Counted from the first letter of the stretch, positions 24,396-33,413 are shown. The stretch is DNA of 64,000 nucleotides from Ketobacter sp. (GCF_003671495.1 NZ_RCHN01000045.1:62001-126000), one strand, 5' to 3'. Numbers and translations: made by a program. Notes: generated by a model from the letters alone, not told the origin.

Positions 24396-25061
24396 TTAGT
24401 TTTCCTGTTGTGGTGGCTGATACGTTTCATTATGTACCAGCGTCTGTAGTGCCCGGCGGCGCTCCCACTGCAGGCGCTCCAGCTCCGGTGCGTCATAAAA
24501 TTCATCCACGTAGCCCAGACACAGGTAGCCGACTAATTCGCGGTCCTTCGGCACCTGCAGTATGCCGCGGATGGCAGCAGGGTCCAGGATGCTGACCCAG
24601 CCCATACCGATGTTCAGGCTGCGGGCCATCAACCACATGTTCTGAATGGCACACACCACGCTGTAGCGACCCACCTCATCCATACTGGTCTGGCCCAGTA
24701 CAGGCGCAGTGGATGGCCGGTAAAACACAGCGATATTGAGAGGTGCCTCGACAATGCCTTCCAGCTTCATGCGCTGATACAGTTCGGCCCGCTCCCCGGC
24801 AAAAAGATCAGCGGCTTTACTGTTTTCCTGCTGAAAACTGTCGCGGATGGCTCTGCGGCGGGCGGTATCGGTGACCAATACAAACTCCCAGGGCTGGGAA
24901 AATCCCACCGACGGGGCGTGGACCGCCGCCTCCAGAATGCTCTGAATGGCCGTTTGAGGAAGCGGATCCGGGTGAAAGCGATTTCCCCGCACATCCCGCC
25001 GGTTCAGGATGATTTCCTGGAGCAGGCTGGCTTCTTGCGGTGAAAAACGACGACCCTTCAT
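24396..25061 (-). CDS. bluB: 5,6-Dimethylbenzimidazole synthase (BluB)
   Basis: The product has 221 residues from ATG 25059-25061; ATG 25076 and 25133 are in-frame alternatives and none has a strong ribosome site. It is a nitroreductase-fold flavoprotein with the BluB signatures NRRDVRGNRF, AVHAPSVGFSQPWEFVLV, LNIGMGWVSILDP and GYLCLGYVDEFYDAPELE. BluB cleaves reduced FMN with oxygen to form the lower ligand of vitamin B12. No cobalamin gene or recognisable B12 riboswitch is next to it. Confidence 0.92.
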   Translation of the reverse strand: MKGRRFSPQEASLLQEIILNRRDVRGNRFHPDPLPQTAIQSILEAAVHAPSVGFSQPWEFVLVTDTARRRAIRDSFQQENSKAADLFAGERAELYQRMKLEGIVEAPLNIAVFYRPSTAPVLGQTSMDEVGRYSVVCAIQNMWLMARSLNIGMGWVSILDPAAIRGILQVPKDRELVGYLCLGYVDEFYDAPELERLQWERRRALQTLVHNETYQPPQQEN

Positions 25062-25133
25062 GATGGCGACACACATTGGCTGCTGAAAAGATCGGCGATT
25101 ATAGTGTTTTTTGTCCGGCCCGTGAAACGACAA

Positions 25134-25169
25134 AGCGCCGGATACCGCCCTTAGGGGGTATCCGGCGCT
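25134..25169 (-). terminator. Terminator after fadBA
   Basis: A perfect 13-bp stem (25134-25146 with 25157-25169, arms AGCGCCGGATACC/GGTATCCGGCGCT) has a 10-base loop. It lies 38 bases after the fadA stop. On the minus strand it is followed by TTTGTCGTTTC, a modest U-rich tail. It also separates the fad operon from bluB. Confidence 0.8.
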
Positions 25170-25206
25170 GGCCGATGGGCTGGGTGAGCCGCGATCGAGA
25201 GCGGTT

Positions 25207-26382
25207 TTAAACCCGCTCGATTACCGTCGCAATCCCCTGACCCAGGCCGATACACATGGTGGCCAGGCCGATATTGCCGTCTTTCCACTCCATCACGTTC
25301 AACAGAGTACCGACAATGCGGGCACCGGAGCAGCCCAATGGGTGCCCCAGGGCGATGGCGCCACCGTTCAGGTTCACTTTGTCTTCCACTTTGTCAGCCA
25401 GCTTGAGATCTTTTACGCAGGGCAGGCTCTGGGCCGCAAAGGCTTCGTTCAGCTCTACGTAATCGATGTCGTCGATGGACAGACCCGCCCGTTTGAGGGC
25501 TTTCTGGGTGGCCGGCACCGGGCCGTAACCCATGATCGCCGCATCACAACCGGCTACGGCCATGGAGCGGATCTTGGCACGGGGTTTCAGGCCCAGGGCC
25601 TTGGCGCGCTCGGCGGACATCACCAGAATGGAGGAGGCGCCGTCAGACAGGGCTGAGGAGGTTCCTGCGGTGACCTGACCATTCTTCGGGTCAAATACCG
25701 GGCGCAGACTGGCCAGGCCTTCTGCTGTGGTTTCCGGGCGAATGACTTCGTCAATCTCACACAGCACCTTGAAGCCGTCGGCATTGTGGCCTTCGATGGG
25801 CACAATCTCGTTGTTCCAGCGGCCTTCCTGGGTCGCTTCCCAGGCCAGTCGATGGGAGCGGGCCCCGAACTCATCCATGGCCTGACGGGAGATACCGTGC
25901 ATGCGACCCAGCATTTCTGCGGTCAAGCCCATCATGTTGGAGGCCTTGGCCACATATTTGGAGGCCTCCGGGTTCAGGTCCACGCCGTGGGTCATTTCGA
26001 CGTGACCCATGTGCTCCACACCCCCCACTACGAACACATCACCGTTGCCGGTCTGGATGGCCTGGGCGGCAGTGTGCAGCGCCTGCATGGAAGAACCACA
26101 CAGCCGGTTTACGGTCTGGCCAGCTACGGTGCGCGGCAGCTCCGCCAGAATCGCGATGTTGCGGGCGATGTTCATGCCCTGCTCCAGGGTCTGGTTCACA
26201 CAGCCCCAGATCACATCTTCGGTTTCCGCCGGGTTCCAGTTGGGATTACGCTTTTGCAGTGCACGGATCAGCTCAGCAGACAGCTTTTCGGCGCGCACGT
26301 TACGGAACTGCCCGTTACGGGATTTACCCATAGGGGTACGGACAGCGTCGACAATCACTACGTCTCTTGGATTCAAACTCAT
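25207..26382 (-). CDS. fadA: 3-Ketoacyl-CoA thiolase FadA
   Basis: The 391-residue thiolase is the beta subunit of the aerobic fatty-acid oxidation complex and cleaves 3-ketoacyl-CoA with CoA. Visible motifs are the active-site Cys in VNRLCGSSMQALHTAAQAI (about 82-100), NGGAIALGHPLGCSGARI (about 340-357) and the C-terminal ATMCIGLGQGIA with the second Cys. Its length equals that of pseudomonad FadA. It follows fadB by 24 bases with AAGGAGA at ideal spacing from the ATG, and a terminator follows. Confidence 0.97.
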   Translation of the reverse strand: MSLNPRDVVIVDAVRTPMGKSRNGQFRNVRAEKLSAELIRALQKRNPNWNPAETEDVIWGCVNQTLEQGMNIARNIAILAELPRTVAGQTVNRLCGSSMQALHTAAQAIQTGNGDVFVVGGVEHMGHVEMTHGVDLNPEASKYVAKASNMMGLTAEMLGRMHGISRQAMDEFGARSHRLAWEATQEGRWNNEIVPIEGHNADGFKVLCEIDEVIRPETTAEGLASLRPVFDPKNGQVTAGTSSALSDGASSILVMSAERAKALGLKPRAKIRSMAVAGCDAAIMGYGPVPATQKALKRAGLSIDDIDYVELNEAFAAQSLPCVKDLKLADKVEDKVNLNGGAIALGHPLGCSGARIVGTLLNVMEWKDGNIGLATMCIGLGQGIATVIERV

Positions 26383-26406
26383 TTCTATGTCTCCTTGGCT
26401 ATCCGC

Positions 26407-28554
26407 TTACTTGTAGAACGATTCGCCGTTGGCGGCCATGTCTCGCAGCTTGGCGGTAGGCGCATACAGAGGGCCCAGATCCGCGTACTTGTCGCACAGC
26501 TCAACAAACGCTTTCACACCAATGGAATCAATGTATTTCAGCGCACCACCACGGAACGGTGGGAAGCCGATACCCATGATCAACGCCATATCCGCGTCGG
26601 CTACCGAGGACACGATGTTCTCTTCCAGACAACGCACCAGCTCCAGACACATGGGAATCATCAGGCGATCAATGATTTCCTGATCTTCGAACTCTTTCGG
26701 GGCAGCTACAACAGGCTTAATCAGATCGTAGGTGGTTTGGTCCACCACTTTCTTGGGCTTGCCCTTCTTGTCCACTTCGTACTTGTAGAAACCAACGCCG
26801 TTCTTCTGACCGAAGCGCTTGTTCTCGAACATCACTTCAGAGGCGTCTTTGTGGTCGTACTGCATACGCTCGGGGAAACCTTCTGCCATGACCTCAGCAG
26901 CATGGACACCGGTGTCGATGCCCACCACATCCATCAGGTACGCGGGGCCCATGGGCCAGCCGAAACGCTCCATGACTTTATCGACTTTCTGGAAGTCCGC
27001 ACCGTCACGCAGCATCATGCCGAAACCACCGAAGTATGGGAACAACACGCGGTTCACCAGGAAGCCGGGGCAGTCGTTGACCACAACCGGGGTTTTACCC
27101 ATTTTCTTAGCGTAAGCAACGGTGGTGGCCACCGCTTCATCGGAAGACTTCTCACCACGGATCACTTCCACCAGTGGCATCATGTGCACCGGGTTGAAGA
27201 AATGCATACCGACGAAGTTCTCCGGCTTTTCCAGAGCTTCGGCCAATTTGGTGATGGAGATGGTTGAGGTGTTGGAGGCGAGGATAGTGCCATCCTTGAC
27301 CTGCTTCTCCACATCCGCCAGCACGCTTTGCTTGATCTTCACGTTCTCCACCACCGCTTCCACCACGATGTCCACACCGCCGAAATCACCGTAGTTCAGG
27401 GTAGGACGAATGGCGGACAGGACTTTGCCCATCTTGGCAGCGTCGACTTTGCCGCGGGAAACCTGCTTGGCCAACAGTTTGGTGGCTTCCGACATACCCA
27501 GGTCCAGGGCCGCGTCGGCAATATCTTTCATGACAATGGGGGTGCCTTTGGAGGCGGACTGATAAGCGATACCGCCACCCATGATGCCGGCGCCCAACAC
27601 AGCGGCCTGACCAACCGGCTTGGCTTTCTTTTCCCACTTGCTGGCCACTTTCTTCAGTACCTGATCATTCAGGAACAGACCGATCATGGCGTTGGCGACC
27701 GTGGTGGTGGCCACCTTGGCGAAACCTTTGGCTTCGATTTCCAGTGCTTTGTCGCGGGTCATGCCGGCGTGCTGCTGCATTACCTGGACCGCGGCTATCG
27801 GTGCTGGGTAGTTGCGACCGGCCTGCTGCATCACCATGGCGGAACAGGTCTGGAACGCCATCATGTTCTCCATGGGGGGCAGTTTCAGGGGCTCCAGCTT
27901 CTCTTGCCGCTTGGCTTTGTAATCGATCTTGCCGGCAATGCAGTCTTTCACCAGAGACAGCGCGGCATCACGCAGTTTGTCAGGCTCGACCACCGCATCC
28001 ACCACACCGTCTTTCAACGCTTTGGCCGGCTTGTGTTGACCACCGGCGGCCACCCACTCCACTGCATTGTCCACACCTACTACGCGGGGCATCCGCACCG
28101 TGCCGCCAAAACCGGGAAACAAACCCAGCTTCACTTCCGGCAGACCACACTGGGCCGCGGTGGACATGACGCGAAAATCTGTGGCCAGGCACATTTCCAG
28201 GCCACCACCCAATGCGATACCGTTCATGGCAGTCACGGTGGGAAACGGCAGATCTTCAATGGCGTTGAAGGCTTGATTGGACTTGAGGCACCAACCGGCG
28301 ATTTCTTCTTCAGAGGAGGTGAACAGTTCACCAAACTCAGTAATGTCTGCACCCACGATGAACACAGATTTGGCACTGGTGACGATCATGCCCTTGATGG
28401 AACCGTCTGCCTTCATGGCCGCCGCCGCAGCACCCAGCTCTTCGACTGTCTGGCGGTTGAATTTATTAACCGACTCGCCTTCCAGATCGAAATTCAATTC
28501 AACAATGCCGTCTTCCAACGGTTTGACCGTAACGGCTTTTCCTTCGTATATCAT
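26407..28554 (-). CDS. fadB: Fatty oxidation complex alpha subunit FadB
   Basis: The protein has 715 residues from ATG 28552-28554, with GGGAG upstream. The N-terminal enoyl-CoA hydratase/isomerase part (about 1-190) has MNGIALGGGLEMCLATDFRV and LPEVKLGLFPGFGGTVRMPR. The 3-hydroxyacyl-CoA dehydrogenase part starts near 310 with VLGAGIMGGGIA and has FVGMHFFNPVHMMPLVEVIRG. It performs hydration, dehydrogenation, isomerisation and epimerisation of beta-oxidation intermediates, with FadA. A PsrA-type palindrome lies 51 bases upstream of the start, suggesting fatty-acid-responsive repression. Confidence 0.97.
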   Translation of the reverse strand: MIYEGKAVTVKPLEDGIVELNFDLEGESVNKFNRQTVEELGAAAAAMKADGSIKGMIVTSAKSVFIVGADITEFGELFTSSEEEIAGWCLKSNQAFNAIEDLPFPTVTAMNGIALGGGLEMCLATDFRVMSTAAQCGLPEVKLGLFPGFGGTVRMPRVVGVDNAVEWVAAGGQHKPAKALKDGVVDAVVEPDKLRDAALSLVKDCIAGKIDYKAKRQEKLEPLKLPPMENMMAFQTCSAMVMQQAGRNYPAPIAAVQVMQQHAGMTRDKALEIEAKGFAKVATTTVANAMIGLFLNDQVLKKVASKWEKKAKPVGQAAVLGAGIMGGGIAYQSASKGTPIVMKDIADAALDLGMSEATKLLAKQVSRGKVDAAKMGKVLSAIRPTLNYGDFGGVDIVVEAVVENVKIKQSVLADVEKQVKDGTILASNTSTISITKLAEALEKPENFVGMHFFNPVHMMPLVEVIRGEKSSDEAVATTVAYAKKMGKTPVVVNDCPGFLVNRVLFPYFGGFGMMLRDGADFQKVDKVMERFGWPMGPAYLMDVVGIDTGVHAAEVMAEGFPERMQYDHKDASEVMFENKRFGQKNGVGFYKYEVDKKGKPKKVVDQTTYDLIKPVVAAPKEFEDQEIIDRLMIPMCLELVRCLEENIVSSVADADMALIMGIGFPPFRGGALKYIDSIGVKAFVELCDKYADLGPLYAPTAKLRDMAANGESFYK

Positions 28555-28604
28555 CAACGTTTCTCCCGCACTGGGTTAACGACTAGAGACTTATTTTCGT
28601 TCGA

Positions 28605-28624
28605 TTTCAAACGATAGTTTGAAA
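28605..28624 (-). promoter_or_regulatory. PsrA-type operator upstream of fadBA
   Basis: The 20-base perfect palindrome TTTCAAACGATAGTTTGAAA has 8-bp arms and a 4-base spacer. It contains CAAAC-N4-GTTTG, the motif reported for the TetR-family fatty-acid regulator PsrA of pseudomonads, which represses fadBA there. The regulator gene itself is not in the window. Confidence 0.65.
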
Positions 28625-28790
28625 GTGCATGGCATGTTGCCGACTCCGGCAGTTTTTGGCAAGTTTTTTAGCGTGCATATAAGAAAAGTGTCACTCACAG
28701 GCAAAATTTCGTCCATTTCCGCATACTGACTTGGCGGTCATCAACAAAACCCGTTAGCCTATGGCCCGGACAACAGGAATCCAACCCATC

Positions 28791-29258
28791 ATGACAGATC
28801 TTTGCCCCTGTGGCAGCAACCGAACCTATGCAACGTGCTGCGCTCCTTTTCACCTTGGACAGGCCCTGCCAACCACCGCAGAACAGTTGATGCGATCCCG
28901 CTACAGTGCCTTCGCCAAGCGCCTTCCCCAGTATCTGTTTGCTACCTTGCACCCCAGCAAACGGGCACCGGATGAACTCGCCCAACTGGAGGCGGCAGTG
29001 GCTCGCCACCGTTGGTTGGGTTTGCAGATATTGAACGCAACGGATGGTGGCCAGGAAGATGATCGTGGCACCGTTTCATTTCGGGCCGTTTATGAGGATT
29101 CCGGCAGCCCTGGGGTGTTGGAAGAAAACTCCAGTTTTAAGAAAGAGACAGGCCGCTGGTATTATCTTTCGGGCCAGCTGGCACCGACGCGAGCGCCGGG
29201 CCGCAATGATCCCTGCTGGTGTGGCAGTGGCCGCAAGTTCAAGAAATGCCACGGTTAG
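28791..29258 (+). CDS. YchJ-family protein with two SEC-C motifs
   Basis: The product has 155 residues from ATG 28791; the in-frame ATG at 28761 adds ten. An N-terminal zinc-binding SEC-C motif is CPCGSNRTYATCC (residues about 5-17), followed by the YchJ signature LMRSRYSAFAKRLPQYLFATLHPSKR (about 33-58). A second SEC-C at the C-terminus is NDPCWCGSGRKFKKCHG. The central domain is NTF2-like. The function is unknown; SEC-C motifs bind zinc and, in SecA, SecB or ribosomes. It is divergent from fadBA. Confidence 0.9.
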   Translation: MTDLCPCGSNRTYATCCAPFHLGQALPTTAEQLMRSRYSAFAKRLPQYLFATLHPSKRAPDELAQLEAAVARHRWLGLQILNATDGGQEDDRGTVSFRAVYEDSGSPGVLEENSSFKKETGRWYYLSGQLAPTRAPGRNDPCWCGSGRKFKKCHG

Positions 29259-29388
29259 TGTCACCATCGGATATTGCAGCAGGTTATAAACGCTCATTGC
29301 ATATAAAAAATGGTCACTACACAGGTCGACAATTTTGTCAGATAGTTAAAGGCGTCTTTCGTAAAAGGACCTACGGGGAGACCTGACA

Positions 29389-29904
29389 ATGAAACGCCTC
29401 TATTACTTATTTCACGGCACCGACTGCGCTCGCGCCATCAGCAACGACCTGCAGGATGCCGGCATCAATGAAGGTCAGTTACACTTTCTCAGCCACGATC
29501 AGGCAGGCCTGCAATCCGCCCACGTCCATCAGGCGGACATCTTCGATGAACGGGACATCCCCCACAGTGGTATTTGGGGGGCGATTACCGGGCTCGGCGT
29601 CGGCATTTTGTTTGCCACCTACCTGATCGCCACCGAGCTGGGTTCCCACATGAGCGTGGGCATCTTTCTATTCGTTTGTGCCCTGTTCACGTTCTTTGGT
29701 ACCTGGGCCGGCGGATTCATCGGGATATCCAGTGATAACCACCACATTGCCCGCTTCCACAATGCCCTGGAGGAAGGTGATACCCTGTTGATGGTGGATG
29801 CCTATGACGAGAGGGAAGAGTCCCGGTTGCGGGAATTGATGCACACCCGTCATATGGAAGCCAGCTATGAAGGCGAGGAAGACAACTTCAAGGTGTTTCT
29901 CTGA
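29389..29904 (+). CDS. Hypothetical membrane protein with glycine-rich hairpin
   Basis: The 171-residue protein has an N-terminal soluble alpha/beta part (about 1-60, with HGTDCARAISNDLQDAGI), then two hydrophobic helices (about 62-82 and 87-109) rich in glycine (GAITGLGVGILF and FFGTWAGGFIG). A C-terminal acidic part follows (TLLMVDAYDEREESRLRELMHTRHME). The layout resembles DUF1269/GspH-like stress proteins with a glycine-zipper hairpin, but I cannot name the family. It stands alone, convergent with hptB. Confidence 0.75.
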   Translation: MKRLYYLFHGTDCARAISNDLQDAGINEGQLHFLSHDQAGLQSAHVHQADIFDERDIPHSGIWGAITGLGVGILFATYLIATELGSHMSVGIFLFVCALFTFFGTWAGGFIGISSDNHHIARFHNALEEGDTLLMVDAYDEREESRLRELMHTRHMEASYEGEEDNFKVFL

Positions 29905-29914
29905 CCGGAAACGG

Positions 29915-30259
29915 TCAGAGATTGGTGGACAATATATCGGAGACCGCGCGGAATTCGACCCGCAGAGCACTCAGCACCTGGTCAGCGCCCTCCAGGGTTT
30001 CTTCTTTGCCCATCATTTCCAGCTGCCGGGCCAATTCCGACAAACGGAACGCACAGACGTTAGACGATGAGCCCTTAAGGCTGTGGGCCACCTTGCGCAG
30101 CGCATCACAGTCCTGTTGTTGCAGGACCGCGTCCAACTCGTCCACCTTGTTCTGTGAATCCGAAATAAAGGTATTCACCAGGGTTTCAAATTCGTTTTCC
30201 ATGATCTCTTTGAGATCCTGTAATGCACCAATATCAAGGTGATCCGCTGGATTACTCAT
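29915..30259 (-). CDS. hptB: Histidine phosphotransfer protein HptB
   Basis: The product is a 114-residue single Hpt domain; ATG 30283 is an alternative start overlapping hsbR. The phosphorylatable His59 lies in KVAHSLKGSSSNVCAFRLSELARQLE. In P. aeruginosa HptB relays phosphate from several hybrid sensor kinases to the response-regulator phosphatase HsbR, which controls motility versus biofilm. Here it is the last gene of hsbA-hsbR-hptB, the same order as PA3347-PA3345. Confidence 0.87.
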   Translation of the reverse strand: MSNPADHLDIGALQDLKEIMENEFETLVNTFISDSQNKVDELDAVLQQQDCDALRKVAHSLKGSSSNVCAFRLSELARQLEMMGKEETLEGADQVLSALRVEFRAVSDILSTNL

Positions 30260-30275
30260 ACTCACATTCCCATTG

Positions 30276-32021
30276 CTAAACATCAACGTGCCAATCGAAA
30301 ATGACTTCCACCTGATTCCCCTTGCCCAGGTAACGAACCGACCGGCACATGGTATTAATCAGGGGGATACCCCGACCGCTGTATCCTTCCGTTTTGTGTC
30401 TGTTTTCTTCTTTTGACTTAAAATCAAACCCGGGCCCGGTATCTTCCACCACGATGGTCAGTACACCACCATCCTTCACAGGGTGGTGATCGATGTGAAA
30501 GCGCACGCAGCCCTCATACAACTCATTCAGTTTCTGGGTGCGCTCGGCGTAGTAGCGGGCAAAGCCATCCGCCGAAGCTTTCAGGTCCGAATGCAGGTTC
30601 AGTACGCCGTGCTCCAACGCATTGGAGTACAACTCTGACAAAATAGTATAAATCTTTCCACTGTGCGGGCGTAACCCCGGCACTTCCATCAACAGGTGGG
30701 TGATCAGGGGCAGCGGATTGAATTCTTTCAGGGTCAGGGGACGCAGCTCATAGGTCATGCTCCAGTCCTTGGGCCCGCCCGCCATGTAAGACTTGCCATC
30801 GGCGCCCAGGGCATTGCCCATTTCCTCTTCGCCCACCATGGTGACTTCCACCATGGTGTAGTCGTCATCCTGCTCGCCACGACCGGTATGTCGCTCCACC
30901 GCGGCCACCAGGTTATCAAACATGGCGTCCGCATCCTCGGTGTTACGCAGCACCTCCATCACCCGCTCTTCACCGAACATTTCCTGTTGCGGGTTGCAGG
31001 CTTCAATGATGCCGTCAGACCAGAGCATAACCCGGTCACCCTTCTCCAGCTGAATCAGAGTGGTATCCGTATTGAACCGGTCGGAATCCACCACACCCAG
31101 TGGCAAATGGCGGGACTTGAGGTTTTCCAGCTGGCGGGATTGCTTGCGATAAACCAGTACGTCGGGAATCCCCCCCACCCACACTTCGGCCGAATGCTTG
31201 CGAAAACTGACATCCACCATACTGGCACAGCAGAATACACCAACCGGTAGAATCCGTTTCAGCTTTTTATTGATTTCGCGGAGGATGTCCTGCAGGGAGA
31301 ACCCTTTCTGGGCCATACCATAAAAAATTTCCGAGACCGGCATGGCGCCGATCGCAGCCGGTAACCCATGGCCGGTAAAATCCCCCAGAAACACAAACAT
31401 GCCACCGGAAGGCTTACGGGATGCCAACACCAGGTCGCCATTGAACACCGCCATGGGTGACAACAGATATTTGATGTTGGGGGCATCGATGCAGCCGGGG
31501 TGCGCGATGTTATCGAACACCTGCTTGGCCACTTCCTGCTCATGAACCAGTCGGTCATGGTGGAGGGAAATCTCGTCGCGCTGGGCCTGCACCGTTTCAT
31601 GCAGACGCCGCATACTGGCGAACGCCTTGATTTTGGCCTGGAGAATGATGCGGTTGTAGGGTTTGCTTAGAAAATCCAATCCACCGGCCGCCAGACAATC
31701 CGCCAGGGAGGTGGCATCACGCAGGGAGGTCAGGAAGATGATGGGTACCAGGTTATCCCCGGCCAGTTGCTTGATGGTGCGTGCGGCTTCGAATCCATCC
31801 ACGTTGGGCATGAGCGCATCCAGCAACACGATATCAGGGGATTGCTCCTTGAAAATATCGATGGCTTCCTGCCCGTCTTTCGCCGTGTATACGATGTGGC
31901 CTTCCTTGCGGACAATCGTTTGCAGTATCAGACGGTCGGAATCGTTGTCGTCTGCGATCAGAATTCGCAGAGTCTCAATTGCCTCGCCTTCGGTCTCCAC
32001 CGCTTTTACCTGATTATCCAT
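30276..32021 (-). CDS. hsbR: Response regulator with PP2C phosphatase and HATPase domains (HsbR)
   Basis: The product has 581 residues from ATG 32019-32021. The REC domain (about 18-135) has Asp68 in DIVLLDALMPNVDG. A SpoIIE-type PP2C phosphatase (about 190-390) has DFTGHGLPAAIGAMP and VMLWSDGIIEACN. A C-terminal HATPase anti-sigma-kinase-like domain (about 430-580) has the N-box ELYSNALEHG and VEDTGPGFDF/GRGIPLI. In P. aeruginosa HsbR phosphorylates or dephosphorylates the antagonist HsbA depending on HptB input, altering which partner HsbA binds (FlgM or HsbD). The hsbA gene is 45 bases upstream. Confidence 0.9.
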   Translation of the reverse strand: MDNQVKAVETEGEAIETLRILIADDNDSDRLILQTIVRKEGHIVYTAKDGQEAIDIFKEQSPDIVLLDALMPNVDGFEAARTIKQLAGDNLVPIIFLTSLRDATSLADCLAAGGLDFLSKPYNRIILQAKIKAFASMRRLHETVQAQRDEISLHHDRLVHEQEVAKQVFDNIAHPGCIDAPNIKYLLSPMAVFNGDLVLASRKPSGGMFVFLGDFTGHGLPAAIGAMPVSEIFYGMAQKGFSLQDILREINKKLKRILPVGVFCCASMVDVSFRKHSAEVWVGGIPDVLVYRKQSRQLENLKSRHLPLGVVDSDRFNTDTTLIQLEKGDRVMLWSDGIIEACNPQQEMFGEERVMEVLRNTEDADAMFDNLVAAVERHTGRGEQDDDYTMVEVTMVGEEEMGNALGADGKSYMAGGPKDWSMTYELRPLTLKEFNPLPLITHLLMEVPGLRPHSGKIYTILSELYSNALEHGVLNLHSDLKASADGFARYYAERTQKLNELYEGCVRFHIDHHPVKDGGVLTIVVEDTGPGFDFKSKEENRHKTEGYSGRGIPLINTMCRSVRYLGKGNQVEVIFDWHVDV

Positions 32022-32066
32022 AGGTTCACACCACACCCACCTACCGGTGGGTGTACTACTTCCGGG

Positions 32067-32369
32067 CTAGCGAATGGTAAACAACTGTTCGAAGTTGGAT
32101 ATAGTAAGAATTTTCTTCACATCGGGATTGCAGTTCACAATCTCAATACTGGAATTATCCCCTCCGGCATGATCTCTTAACAGCAATAGCATACCCAGCG
32201 CTGAACTATCGAGATAGGTGGTTTCTTTCATGTCCACAATATAGCCTTTGGGATCTTCAGACACCTTTTCATAGGCATCTCGAAACTCCTGGTGAGCGCT
32301 AAAGTCGAAACGTCCCTGGATCTTGATGGTCAGTTCACCCGAGGATGCTTCAGTAGACCATATAGCCAT
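32067..32369 (-). CDS. hsbA: Anti-sigma factor antagonist (STAS) HsbA
   Basis: The 100-residue STAS domain has the phospho-acceptor Ser56 in YLDSSALGMLLLL, the same position as the HsbA phosphosite in P. aeruginosa. Unphosphorylated HsbA binds the anti-sigma-28 factor FlgM there and frees FliA for flagellar genes; phosphorylated HsbA binds a diguanylate cyclase. Its direct neighbour hsbR encodes the cognate kinase/phosphatase. It lies 125 bases downstream of the MCP-like gene. Confidence 0.88.
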   Translation of the reverse strand: MAIWSTEASSGELTIKIQGRFDFSAHQEFRDAYEKVSEDPKGYIVDMKETTYLDSSALGMLLLLRDHAGGDNSSIEIVNCNPDVKKILTISNFEQLFTIR

Positions 32370-32494
32370 TATCTACACCTCAAGAAGCAAGTAATATTTA
32401 TGTTGATAAACCCAACAGAGGGTTATAAAAACCTTCCATTAATTAAGAGCATAGACCATTTTCACTATGCAAACGAAAATTCCGGCATAAATTT

Positions 32495-33406
32495 TTAAAT
32501 CATGCCTTCAGCCCCCCTATCAGAGCTGAATCCACCTTTAATTTCAAGTAGTTGATTTTCACTCAGCGTGCCGGATAATCGCGCCAGGCGCAGGTCTGAA
32601 ATCACATCGGTGAGCCTCAGTTCGAACTGATAAAGCACGTTAATCACCTCATTCAGCAGGCGCCGCACCGCGTCACCCAGCTGCAACCAGCGCACATCCG
32701 ACTTGTTGTTGCGCTGATAACGTTCAGCAATGACCCGCAATTCCTCCTGCGCCCCCTGGATGTTGGCGATGGAGACCACCAGCTCAGAAATCGAGCTGCC
32801 TCCACCCGACTCCAGGCAGTTCGCCATGGGAGCGCTCAGAATGCGGCGGGTACGGAGCAGACGCTGCTCGGTCCTGGCGACGATCTCCCGCATTTTTTCC
32901 AGGTCCCGCCCGGATTGCTCGCTAATGGCCACCAGGTCCCGAGAGACGGTGACAAAGCCTCTTCCCACCTCCCCGGTGTTGGCGGCCGAGGCCATGGAAT
33001 TCAACGCCAGCATGCCGGTGCTTTTCGCGGTTTCAATCGCCTCCAGCAGTGCGTGATGCACGTTTCTAAGGGTGGACTGGGCATGATCCAGGTCAGTATC
33101 ACAGAGCATCCAGTTTTTCTGCAGGTTGTCGATCAGGTGGGCGAAATACCGGTCCACCGAGCCGTTCTGGTCATAGGCGGGTTCGTGGGTGCTGTCCGCC
33201 ACAGGCAGTTCCGAGCCCGGGGCGTTCCCGGCAGCAAGATGATAGGCGCCATACCAACACAAAAAGGAGACAACCGCGAGCACCGCCACATAGACCGGTG
33301 CGTTTTCCAACCGGAGCACCACCAAAAGTGTGAGACTGGAACACCAGGCCAGAAGATACACCAATCGCTTGGCAATGAGCCCTGTCTGCGTTCGAAAATC
33401 AATCAA
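32495..33406 (-). CDS. Sensorless MCP-like membrane protein
   Basis: The 303-residue protein has two hydrophobic helices (about 12-31 and 38-57) with only a short loop between them, so there is no periplasmic ligand domain. The cytosolic part has a segment related to the receptor signalling tip: LALNSMASAANTGEVGRGFVTVSRDL (about 133-158), compare the consensus LALNAAIEAARAGE-GRGFAVVA. The usual QTN motif just before it is changed to AKSTGM. It ends the che operon 7 bases after cheB. It may be a CheW/CheA scaffold or a decoy receptor; whether it signals cannot be told. Confidence 0.75.
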   Translation of the reverse strand: MIDFRTQTGLIAKRLVYLLAWCSSLTLLVVLRLENAPVYVAVLAVVSFLCWYGAYHLAAGNAPGSELPVADSTHEPAYDQNGSVDRYFAHLIDNLQKNWMLCDTDLDHAQSTLRNVHHALLEAIETAKSTGMLALNSMASAANTGEVGRGFVTVSRDLVAISEQSGRDLEKMREIVARTEQRLLRTRRILSAPMANCLESGGGSSISELVVSIANIQGAQEELRVIAERYQRNNKSDVRWLQLGDAVRRLLNEVINVLYQFELRLTDVISDLRLARLSGTLSENQLLEIKGGFSSDRGAEGMI

Positions 33407-33413
33407 AACGAAT

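Noticed and set aside
25786..28617. Long open frames (493 and 429 codons) on the plus strand opposite fadA and fadB
   Set aside because: They lie wholly antisense to the clearly conserved fadA and fadB, have no family motifs, are rich in His/Gly/Gln as expected for the opposite strand of GC-rich genes, and have no ribosome site worth noting.
28638..28657. TGCCG-ACTC-CGGCA followed by TTTTT, terminator-like on the plus strand
   Set aside because: No plus-strand gene ends there; it lies between divergent fadB and ychJ starts, and the stem is only 5 bp.
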